Origin: Canibacter sp052085365
Lineage (GTDB): Bacteria; Actinomycetota; Actinomycetes; Actinomycetales; Microbacteriaceae
NCBI GenBank assembly: GCA_052085365.1
Contig: JBQDFP010000016.1
Span: 1 to 47,473 of the forward strand
Length of the DNA: 47,473 bases
Reading direction: 5' to 3'
The stretch's first letter is position 1. The number at the start of each line of letters is the position of its first letter. Below the pieces are notes generated by a model. That model made no database searches. It was not told the DNA's origin and saw only the letters and a list, made by a program, of their open reading frames with translations. Both the position numbers and the translations under genes were made by a program. Shown piece after piece: positions 41,634-47,473 of this stretch.

Positions 41634-43016
41634 CTAACCTTCGAAAACGAAATCAGCGCCGAGTAGACGCAGCTTCTCAATAAAGTTTTCGTAGCCACGA
41701 GAGATAATTCCAATATTCGTGACCTTTGACTGTCCCTCCGCAGTCAAAGCAGCGATAAGGTGACTGAAGCCGCCACGCAGGTCGGGTACTTCGATGTCTG
41801 CCCCATGCAGCGGCGTTGGGCCGGTAATCACTGCCGCTTGTTCGAAGTCCCGGCGTTTGACACGACGACGTTCATCCGCGAGCCCTTCTTTATGCACGAC
41901 AATGTTTGCACCCATTTCGTTGAGAGCATCGGTGAACCCGAAACGATTTTCGTAGACCGTTTCGTGAATTGTTGAGACACCTTGTGCTTTGGTGAGAGCG
42001 ACCACAAGTGGCTGCTGCCAGTCCGTCATGAACCCGGGATGGACATCAGTTTCGATGGTGACTGGTTTCAGCGGCTTACCTGCGTGCCAGAACCGAATAC
42101 CATCATCGAAGACTTCAAATTCGCCGCCGACTTTGCGGTACACATTCAGGAAGGTCATCATCTCTTCCTGTTCGACACCACCAACGAACACGTCGCCTTC
42201 AGTAGCGAGTGCCGCTGCAGCCCAGCTTGCTGCTTCATTACGGTCGAAAATTGCGCGGTGGTTATACCCACCAAGCTCTTTCACACCTTCGATGAAGATG
42301 ACTCGGTTGGGCTCCATACTGATAATTGCGCCCATTTTTTGCAGGATCGCCATAAGATCGATGATTTCGGGCTCAATTGCCGCGTTGCGTAGCTCAGTCT
42401 GCCCTTCAGCCAGCACCGCAGTGAGCAATACCTGTTCCGTCGCCCCGACTGAGGGGTACGGCAGTTCAATGTTTGCACCCTTCAGTCCGTTCGGTGCGGT
42501 CAGACTGATGCCACTAGGCAGTTTCTCTACGACAGCACCAAAGCGCCGGAGCGCGTCGAGGTGAAAATCGATGGGACGGTCACCAATGCGGCAGCCTCCC
42601 AGGTCAGGAATGAATGCTTCGCCGAGTCTGTGCAGCAGTGGACCACAGAAGAGTATGGGGATTCTTGATGACCCTGCGTGCGCGTCGATGTCTGCCTTAT
42701 GGGCGACCTCGACGTTTGAGGGGTCAAGGTTCCATTCGCCTTCGTTTCCACGCGTGATAATGACGCCATGCAATGCAAGGAGTCCAGCGACAACGCGCAC
42801 ATCAGAAATATTTGGAACGTTACGCAGCACGGAGGGCTTATTTCCGAGCAGTGAAGCGACCATAGCTTTGGTGGCAAGGTTCTTCGCGCCGCGAACTTCG
42901 ACACGTCCTTTGAGGGGACGGCCTCCGTTAATGATGATCTCGTCGGAGGTCAGTCCGACTCGTTCTCCGGCTTTTGCAGCGTCTTTTTTGAGACCCTGTT
43001 CTTCTTTGTTGCTCAC
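41634..43016 (-). CDS. murA: UDP-N-acetylglucosamine 1-carboxyvinyltransferase
   Basis: First committed step of peptidoglycan synthesis, adding enolpyruvate to UDP-GlcNAc; 460 aa. GGRPLKGRVEVRGAKNLATKAM opens the fold. The active-site cysteine that fosfomycin alkylates is present in GGCRIGDRPIDFHLDAL, so natural resistance by Cys-to-Asp change is not expected. A basic/acidic stretch of about 27 residues (EEQGLKKDAAKAGE) precedes the core. I chose GTG 43016, with AGAGGTG upstream; GTG 43022 is close by. It follows leuD by 10 bp. Confidence 0.96.
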   Translation of the reverse strand: MSNKEEQGLKKDAAKAGERVGLTSDEIIINGGRPLKGRVEVRGAKNLATKAMVASLLGNKPSVLRNVPNISDVRVVAGLLALHGVIITRGNEGEWNLDPSNVEVAHKADIDAHAGSSRIPILFCGPLLHRLGEAFIPDLGGCRIGDRPIDFHLDALRRFGAVVEKLPSGISLTAPNGLKGANIELPYPSVGATEQVLLTAVLAEGQTELRNAAIEPEIIDLMAILQKMGAIISMEPNRVIFIEGVKELGGYNHRAIFDRNEAASWAAAALATEGDVFVGGVEQEEMMTFLNVYRKVGGEFEVFDDGIRFWHAGKPLKPVTIETDVHPGFMTDWQQPLVVALTKAQGVSTIHETVYENRFGFTDALNEMGANIVVHKEGLADERRRVKRRDFEQAAVITGPTPLHGADIEVPDLRGGFSHLIAALTAEGQSKVTNIGIISRGYENFIEKLRLLGADFVFEG

Positions 43017-43026
43017 GCACACACCT

Positions 43027-43617
43027 CTAGCGGGTAGTTGTTGGCATCCATGTAGGACGCTGGGATTCAAAGTCTGCAATGGCTTGTTCGTTACGCAGTG
43101 TTAACGAAATGTCATCGAGACCCTCCATTAATCTCCATCGAGTGTAGTCGTCGATGGTGAAAGAAACGTCGAGATCACCGACTGTAATCATTTTGTGTTC
43201 TAGGCTGACGGTGATCTCAATTCCAGGATGTTCTTCGAGAACCTTCCAGATTTGCTCAGTCTCATCTTCCGTGATCTGCGCCGCAAGTAGACCTTGCTTC
43301 CCAGCGTTTCCTCGAAAGATGTCACCGAATCGTGCTGAGATGACGACACGAAATCCGAAGTCTCGAAGCGCCCACACTGCGTGCTCTCGAGAGGATCCCG
43401 TACCAAAGTCAGGGCCGGCGACCAAGATCTGCGCATCGGAGTATGGCAGATTATTCAAGAAGAAGTCTGGGTCCTGTCTCCAGTGGTAAAACAGTGCATC
43501 TTCAAAACCACTTTTAGTGATCCGCTTCAAAAACTGTGCGGGCAGAATCTGATCGGTGTCAACGTTGGACATCTTGAGCGGAGCAGCAATCCCTGTGACC
43601 GTGGTGAATTTCTCCAT
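43027..43617 (-). CDS. leuD: 3-isopropylmalate dehydratase small subunit
   Basis: Partner of LeuC in isomerising 2- to 3-isopropylmalate; 196 aa. NVDTDQILPAQFLKRITKSGF and GTGSSREHAVWAL (the swivelling-domain serine loop) identify it. ATG 43617 lies 2 bp after the leuC stop. It is followed closely by murA, so leucine and cell-wall genes share an operon. Confidence 0.97.
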   Translation of the reverse strand: MEKFTTVTGIAAPLKMSNVDTDQILPAQFLKRITKSGFEDALFYHWRQDPDFFLNNLPYSDAQILVAGPDFGTGSSREHAVWALRDFGFRVVISARFGDIFRGNAGKQGLLAAQITEDETEQIWKVLEEHPGIEITVSLEHKMITVGDLDVSFTIDDYTRWRLMEGLDDISLTLRNEQAIADFESQRPTWMPTTTR

Positions 43618-43619
43618 GG

Positions 43620-45164
43620 TTACGCTCCCAACTTAAATGTCTCATGCACTGCTTCAGCCTCTGCTCGCTGCTGCGTGATATCAGCCTGGGTGGCAGTATG
43701 ATCAATGCCGTTTTTCTCGTCTTGTTCTAAATCCCACGGGCTTGAAAGCGTACCGCGGATAGCCGTTGCGGCAGCAACTAGCGGGGACACCAGATGTGTT
43801 CTGCCCCCGTTACCTTGACGTCCTTCAAAGTTGCGGTTTGATGTGGAAGCACACCGTTCTTCCGGTGCGAGCTGGTCTGGATTCATTCCCAGGCACATCG
43901 AGCAGCCAGCGAAGCGCCATTCTCCGCCGAAGTCTTGGATGATTTCATGCAGCCCTTCCGCTTCAGCGTCAAGCCGCACTCGAGCGGAGCCCGGCACCAC
44001 CATGAGTCGCAGTCCGTCGGCCTTTTTCTTGCCTGCAATGAGCCGAGTGAATTTCCGCAGGTCTTCGAGTCGACTGTTGGTGCAGGAGCCCATAAACACA
44101 GTGTCTACGGCAATGTCTTTCATACGGGTGCCCGGTTTAAGGCCCATATATTCAAGAGCGCGCTGGGCGGCCGCCTGATCGTTCTCGTCTTCGAACGTGT
44201 CTGGCGCCGGCACTGACTCGCTGAGGTTCACACCTTGACCTGGGTTCGTTCCCCACGTCACGAACGGTTCTAACTGGCTCGCGTCGATATCGACTTCGGC
44301 ATCGAAGACAGCGCCCTCATCCGTAGGGAGCGTTTTCCAGTATTCAACGGCTTCGTCCCACTGCTCGCCTTTCGGTGCACGCTCACGTCCATAGACATAA
44401 TCGAAGGTCGTTTGATCTGGTGCGATCATTCCGGCACGAGCGCCCGCTTCGATCGACATATTGCAGATCGTCATTCGGCCTTCCATGGACAAAGATCGAA
44501 TAGTGGATCCGCGGTATTCAAGCACATACCCTTGGCCGCCACCGGTGCCAATCTTTGCGATGACAGCCAGAATAATATCTTTCGCGCTAACCCCTGGACG
44601 TAGTTCGCCTTCGACATTGATCGCCATCGTTTTGAACGGCTTCATTGGCAGGGTTTGTGTTGCAAAGACGTGTTCTACTTCGCTGGTGCCGATACCGAAG
44701 GCCATCGCTCCAAAGGCGCCGTGCGTCGACGTGTGGCTATCACCACACACGACAGTAATACCGGGCATTGTCAGGCCGAGTTGAGGTCCAACAATGTGAA
44801 CAATTCCTTGTTCGGCGTCACCGAGCGGATGCGCACGCACACCAAATTCTTCAACATTTTTACGCAGCGTATCTATCTGCAAACGACTCGTCAGATCTTC
44901 GATTTTGCGCGTAATGTTCACAGTTGGAGTGTTGTGATCTTCAGTTGCAACTGTCAGATCTACCCGGCGCAGCGGCCGGTTCGCATTTCGTAAACCGTCG
45001 AATGCCTGTGGACTCGTGACTTCATGAATCAAATGCAGGTCGATATAAAGCAGATCAGGTTCGCCTTGTTCGCCGCGAACGACAGTATGAGCGTCCCACA
45101 CTTTCTCTGCAAGAGTCCGCGGGCGGGAATTCTGATTTTGCGCTTGAAGCGGTTGCGCTGACAT
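43620..45164 (-). CDS. leuC: 3-isopropylmalate dehydratase large subunit
   Basis: Aconitase-family [4Fe-4S] enzyme of leucine synthesis; 514 aa. Cluster ligands are in MGSCTNSRLEDL and in the CSMC of AGCSMCLGMNPDQLAPEERC. HTVVCGDSHTSTHGAFG-type and GTGGGQGYVLEYRG segments are present. ATG 45164 has GGAGGAGAA upstream. The roughly 120-nt leader carries a small Leu-Leu-containing ORF and competing hairpins, suggesting leucine-responsive attenuation of the leuC-leuD-murA operon. Confidence 0.97.
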   Translation of the reverse strand: MSAQPLQAQNQNSRPRTLAEKVWDAHTVVRGEQGEPDLLYIDLHLIHEVTSPQAFDGLRNANRPLRRVDLTVATEDHNTPTVNITRKIEDLTSRLQIDTLRKNVEEFGVRAHPLGDAEQGIVHIVGPQLGLTMPGITVVCGDSHTSTHGAFGAMAFGIGTSEVEHVFATQTLPMKPFKTMAINVEGELRPGVSAKDIILAVIAKIGTGGGQGYVLEYRGSTIRSLSMEGRMTICNMSIEAGARAGMIAPDQTTFDYVYGRERAPKGEQWDEAVEYWKTLPTDEGAVFDAEVDIDASQLEPFVTWGTNPGQGVNLSESVPAPDTFEDENDQAAAQRALEYMGLKPGTRMKDIAVDTVFMGSCTNSRLEDLRKFTRLIAGKKKADGLRLMVVPGSARVRLDAEAEGLHEIIQDFGGEWRFAGCSMCLGMNPDQLAPEERCASTSNRNFEGRQGNGGRTHLVSPLVAAATAIRGTLSSPWDLEQDEKNGIDHTATQADITQQRAEAEAVHETFKLGA

Positions 45165-45195
45165 GTTTGCTGTTCTCCTCCACATTGGCTTGTGC

Positions 45196-45233
45196 ACCGG
45201 CCACGAGAAAACTCCGCGACAGAGCAGGCCGGT
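45196..45233 (-). promoter_or_regulatory. Candidate leuC attenuator hairpins
   Basis: On the minus strand ACCGGCC (45233-45227) can pair with GGCCGGT (45202-45196). Nested inside is a short hairpin CTCTG-TCG-CGGAG (45224-45212) followed directly by TTTTCTC, a terminator-like arrangement. The outer arm begins at the stop codon of the small leader ORF. An ACGAG in that ORF could alternatively pair with the CTCGT after the T-run. Confidence 0.5.
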
Positions 45234-45280
45234 CAGCTAAGCTCGTCACGGCAGCGAAGAAGTTGTTGTGCCGCAAACAT
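45233..45280 (-). CDS. Putative leuC leader peptide, 15 aa
   Basis: ATG 45280 opens a 15-codon ORF, MFAAQQLLRCRDELS, ending in TGA at 45233. It contains tandem leucine codons (CTT CTT) and a third CTT just before the stop. TAAGAT lies exactly 6 nt before the ATG, so it may be the leaderless start of the leuC operon mRNA. Leader peptides with regulatory Leu codons control leucine operons in several bacteria; here the Leu content is modest, so the role is inferred. It is unlikely to act as a protein. Confidence 0.5.
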   Translation of the reverse strand: MFAAQQLLRCRDELS

Positions 45281-45286
45281 AGCTGC

Positions 45287-45317
45287 ATCTTACCACTGCA
45301 AGCGCAGAGGCAATCAA
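45287..45317 (-). promoter_or_regulatory. Candidate leuC operon promoter
   Basis: TAAGAT (45292-45287) is a good -10 box, and TTGATT (45317-45312) could be a -35 with a long 19-bp spacer. It lies just after the terC stop and six bases before the leader-peptide ATG. Confidence 0.45.
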
Positions 45318-45327
45318 GAGTTAGCGA

Positions 45328-46362
45328 TCAGTCATCGTCTTCTGGATTCGGGTGAGACCGTGCTCCAAACCTGGTGCGAGTTCCGGTCTCGCGCGCCGTG
45401 CGGCGCATTTTCATTAAACTGGCGACTGTCGAAACCAACATCGCGAAAACGATGAACCCGAGAGACGCCCAGGTGCTAATTTCAGGCGCCCACTCAACAG
45501 ACTGGCCCCCGTTGATAAACGGAAGCTCGTTTTCATGCAGCGCGTGCAGGAAGAGCTTCACACCGATGAACGCCAGAATCGCGGCAATTCCAAAGTGAAG
45601 ATATTCAAGCTTCTCGAGAAGTCCACCCAGCAGAAAATACAGTTGGCGCAATCCCATGAGCGCAAAAATATTTGCCGCGAACACAATGAATGGACTCTGA
45701 GTAATGCCGAATATTGCTGGGATTGAGTCAAGCGCGAACAAGACGTCTGTCGTTCCCAGTGCTAGCAGCACCAGCAAGAACGGGGTAATAAAACGCTTCC
45801 CGTCAATTCGTGTGGTGAGTTTTCCACCGTCATACTTATCTGAAACAGGGAAGACTCGTTTAATCAACCGAATGAACCACCCATCACCGGAGTCTTCATC
45901 GTCGCCCCCACGCACTTGGCCGATAGCTGTCCATACGAGCCACAAACCAAAGATGTAGAACACATACGAGAAATTTTCAATCAGTGCGGCGCCGGCGATA
46001 ATAAATACTGCTCGGAAGATCAGTGCGAGCACGATACCAATCATGAGCGCACGCTGCTGGAAATCGTACGGGACAGCAAACCTGCCAAGAATCAGCACAA
46101 AAACAAAGAGGTTGTCAATAGACAAGCTGTATTCGGTAAGCCAACCGGCCAAGAATTCAACGCCGTGTTGCTGATCACCTAATAAGAACATGCAGCCCGC
46201 AAATAGCAAAGCAAGCAGCACGTAAAATCCAACCCAGAGGCTGGCCTCTCGCATCGTCGGCACGTGCGGGCGCCGAATAATTAACAGCAGATCCACCACG
46301 AGGATCACAACAAGAATGGTCATTGAGGAGATCTCAAACCACAGGGGAAGAGCCGAAGACAT
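45328..46362 (-). CDS. TerC family membrane protein, probable manganese exporter
   Basis: A 344-aa integral membrane protein with about eight or nine helices. The TerC/Alx hallmarks are the acidic motifs YSLSIDNLFVFVLI (second or third helix) and TTDVLFALDSIPAIFG. A charged cytoplasmic loop lies around residues 150-190. Family members (Alx, YceF, YkoY) export Mn2+ and help metalate secreted proteins. The yybP-ykoY riboswitch just upstream supports a manganese role. AAAGGA precedes ATG 46362. Confidence 0.93.
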   Translation of the reverse strand: MSSALPLWFEISSMTILVVILVVDLLLIIRRPHVPTMREASLWVGFYVLLALLFAGCMFLLGDQQHGVEFLAGWLTEYSLSIDNLFVFVLILGRFAVPYDFQQRALMIGIVLALIFRAVFIIAGAALIENFSYVFYIFGLWLVWTAIGQVRGGDDEDSGDGWFIRLIKRVFPVSDKYDGGKLTTRIDGKRFITPFLLVLLALGTTDVLFALDSIPAIFGITQSPFIVFAANIFALMGLRQLYFLLGGLLEKLEYLHFGIAAILAFIGVKLFLHALHENELPFINGGQSVEWAPEISTWASLGFIVFAMLVSTVASLMKMRRTARETGTRTRFGARSHPNPEDDD

Positions 46363-46367
46363 TGTTT

Positions 46368-46407
46368 CCTTTCAGGCAGCACACGGGGTCGCTGACAGCC
46401 TGAAGGT
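46368..46407 (-). promoter_or_regulatory. Shine-Dalgarno sequestering hairpin of the terC riboswitch
   Basis: The minus-strand segment CCTTCAGGC (46406-46398) can pair with GCCTGAAAGG (46377-46368), which contains the terC Shine-Dalgarno, with one bulged A. The same CCTTC forms P1 of the aptamer with GAAGG (46501-46497). The two pairings exclude each other, so ligand binding would free the ribosome site. Confidence 0.65.
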
Positions 46408-46501
46408 CTCTTCCCGACAAGTAGGTGTTTGCCGCGTTTACCCGGTTTCGCGACTGCGCAAAACGTATTGACGGATATAACGAGACGGAATACTCCCCTT
46501 C
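46402..46501 (-). ncRNA. yybP-ykoY manganese riboswitch
   Basis: About 100 nt upstream of terC. On the minus strand the 5' side reads GAAGGGGAGTA (46501-46491), containing the conserved GGGGAGUA of loop 1. The 3' side reads GAGACCTTC (46410-46402), the conserved loop 3 and return strand. GAAGG and CCTTC form P1; TTCC near 46489 and GGAA near 46413 can continue the stem. The class senses Mn2+ and typically sits before TerC-type genes. Identification is by recognised consensus, not a covariance search. Confidence 0.82.
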
Positions 46502-46509
46502 GCGGCGCT

Positions 46510-46515
46510 AGTCTA
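46510..46515 (-). promoter_or_regulatory. Candidate terC promoter -10 box
   Basis: TAGACT (46515-46510) lies about nine bases before the 5' end of the riboswitch P1, the right place for the transcription start of the leader. No clear -35 box is seen. Confidence 0.4.
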
Positions 46516-46572
46516 ACAGCGTTTCACCGCGCGAGAGACCCTTGCAGTTTTCTCTCAGAATCAAAAGCATCA

Positions 46573-46692
46573 TAGAATCTTGATGAAACTTTCGCACCGT
46601 TTGGGGCAGCAGACGTGTACGGGACCGTTGAGGTCGTGACACCGTCGTGTGGTTCGCCATTGTTCACCTATGGAAAGGATGCTCGGTGTCAC
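46573..46692 (+). promoter_or_regulatory. yhhQ promoter and structured leader covering its start codon
   Basis: TAGAAT at 46573-46578 is a probable -10 box, giving a leader of about 100 nt. GTGACACCG (46636-46644) and CGGTGTCAC (46684-46692) are perfect 9-bp arms; the second contains the GTG start codon (46686-46688), and the Shine-Dalgarno GGAAAGGA lies in the 39-nt loop. A smaller GACC-N5-GGTC hairpin lies upstream. The layout fits translational control. It does not match the preQ1-I consensus that I know. Confidence 0.5.
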
Positions 46693-47375
46693 CTACGAAC
46701 CGATCCACGAAGTTTGCTCCAACCGGTACTGGTATTTATGCCGCAGCAACCGCAATTATGGCGGTTGTTCTGATTCTTTCTAACATTGGGGCGTCGAAGG
46801 GTGTGACCTTCGGCCCGGTCGTCACCGACGGTGGCTTCTTTTTATTCCCGGTCGCATACATTGTGGGCGACGTTGTGTCAGAAGTGTACGGCTGGAAAGC
46901 TTCCCGACGCGCAATCATCATTACCTTTGCACTCAGCATCTTCGCCGCGCTCTGCTATTGGATTGTCATTTGGCTCCCTGGAGCCGTTTGGTACGACGGT
47001 CAGGACGCCCTTGAACGTACGCTCGGGCCGGTGCCACTCATTGTGTTGGCGTCACTGCTCGGCTTTCTATGTGGTCAGCTCGCGAATGCTTGGGCTATGG
47101 TCCGTATGAAACGTAAGACTGGCGAGCGACTGCTGTTTGGACGCATCGCGGTTTCAACGCTCGTCGGTGAATTTCTCGACACTTTGGTGTTCTGTTCAAT
47201 CGCCGCGGGAGTGATCGGCATCTCAGACGTGCCTACGTTTGTGAATTATGTAATGGTTGGCTTCATTTTCAAGTCCGCAGTCGAAGTCGTTCTTTCCCCC
47301 ATCACTATGTGGGTGATGAATGTGGTGAAACGTCGCGAACCAGAATACGGAAGAGCTGCGTCTGCACAGCAGTAA
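46686..47375 (+). CDS. yhhQ: Queuosine precursor transporter (YhhQ / VUT family)
   Basis: A 229-aa membrane protein of the YhhQ (DUF165) family with about six hydrophobic segments. The conserved FFLFPVAYIVGDVVSEVYGW block is near residues 52-71, and GQLANAWAMVRMKRKTGERLLFGR, then STLVGEFLDTLVF follow. E. coli YhhQ imports preQ0 and preQ1; other members handle queuine or queuosine. The queA/queG synthesis genes are not in this window, but tgt is at its left end. I chose GTG 46686 because GGAAAGGA precedes it. Confidence 0.93.
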   Translation: MSPTNRSTKFAPTGTGIYAAATAIMAVVLILSNIGASKGVTFGPVVTDGGFFLFPVAYIVGDVVSEVYGWKASRRAIIITFALSIFAALCYWIVIWLPGAVWYDGQDALERTLGPVPLIVLASLLGFLCGQLANAWAMVRMKRKTGERLLFGRIAVSTLVGEFLDTLVFCSIAAGVIGISDVPTFVNYVMVGFIFKSAVEVVLSPITMWVMNVVKRREPEYGRAASAQQ

Positions 47376-47396
47376 CTCGCTTGAGTATAGAAAGAC

Positions 47397-47424
47397 GAAA
47401 ATCCCTGCCGAGGCAGGGATTTTC
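47397..47424. terminator. Bidirectional intrinsic terminator
   Basis: A 13-bp perfect stem, GAAAATCCCTGCC with GGCAGGGATTTTC, has only GA between its arms (effective loop of four). An A-run on the left and a T-run on the right make it work both ways. It ends yhhQ from the left and the tRNA-Glu transcript from the right. Confidence 0.92.
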
Positions 47425-47427
47425 TAT

Positions 47428-47473
47428 TGGTGACCCCAGCGGGATTCGAACCCGCGTTACCGCCGTGAGAGGG
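47428..47473 (-). tRNA. tRNA-Glu (anticodon CTC), 5' part outside the window
   Basis: On the minus strand the visible 46 nt run from the anticodon loop to the encoded CCA (47430-47428). The loop and 3' stem CCTCTCACGGCGG give anticodon CTC; the T-arm is CGGGTTCGAATCCCG; the acceptor end is GGGGTCA-CCA. The 5' half lies beyond the right edge. Confidence 0.93.

Noticed and set aside
46583..46639. 18-residue ORF in the yhhQ leader starting at ATG 46583
   Set aside because: It starts only 4 nt after the TAGAAT box, too close for a leaderless start, and has no Shine-Dalgarno or telling residues.
1..47473. CRISPR array, prophage, integrase or intact insertion sequence
   Set aside because: No regularly spaced direct repeats, transposase, integrase or phage structural genes were seen anywhere in the window.

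Overview
The window reads as a chromosomal core region of an actinobacterium, most likely a Microbacteriaceae (Micrococcales) member with moderate GC. Four things point there: the zinc-free form of ribosomal protein L32, the long alanine/glutamate-rich tail on S16, the N-terminal style of RlmN, and several conserved neighbourhoods (leuC-leuD-murA-plsC-gpsA-ddl; rpsP-khpA-rimM-trmD-rplS; smc-ftsY-ffh; yceD-rpmF-rnc-mutM; ilvE and a fumarylacetoacetate-hydrolase gene near gltX). Most genes are on the minus strand. No prophage, integron, CRISPR array or intact insertion sequence is visible.

Layout, left to right: tgt (+); a minus run of a thioredoxin-reductase-like oxidoreductase, gltX, a LysR regulator, rlmN, a FAH-family hydrolase, ilvE and leuB; tRNA-Leu(TAG) (+); a 14-helix MFS exporter; rdgB-rph-murI-rnhB-lepB; a terminator; the ribosomal-protein and RNA-modification operon rplS/trmD/rimM/khpA/rpsP; a divergent ybdK-type carboxylate-amine ligase; a RES/Xre toxin-antitoxin pair; ffh-ftsY-smc; a decayed DUF222 (13E12)-like gene; a DEAD-box helicase; mutM-rnc-rpmF-yceD; coaD and recG; divergent rsmD; an aldehyde dehydrogenase; thiL with a divergent DUF3515 lipoprotein; ddl-gpsA-plsC-murA-leuD-leuC; a TerC manganese exporter behind a yybP-ykoY riboswitch; a YhhQ queuosine-precursor transporter (+); a bidirectional terminator; and the 3' part of tRNA-Glu(CTC).

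The products cover leucine synthesis (leuB, leuC, leuD, ilvE), peptidoglycan precursors (murI, murA, ddl), phospholipid precursors (gpsA, plsC), co-translational secretion (ffh, ftsY, lepB), translation and RNA maturation, and queuosine-type tRNA modification (tgt at one end, the YhhQ transporter at the other).

The most interesting content is regulatory and at residue level. The TGT has lost the two residues that read preQ1 in characterised bacterial enzymes. The YhhQ mRNA leader can pair over its own start codon. leuC is preceded by a 15-codon Leu-Leu-containing leader ORF and competing hairpins. The TerC riboswitch has a visible aptamer/Shine-Dalgarno switching pair. Many transcription units appear to start with a TANNNT box 6-8 nt before the start codon, consistent with leaderless mRNAs. 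Four junctions use TTGA stop/start overlaps with TTG initiators. All functions are inferred from sequence recognition only.
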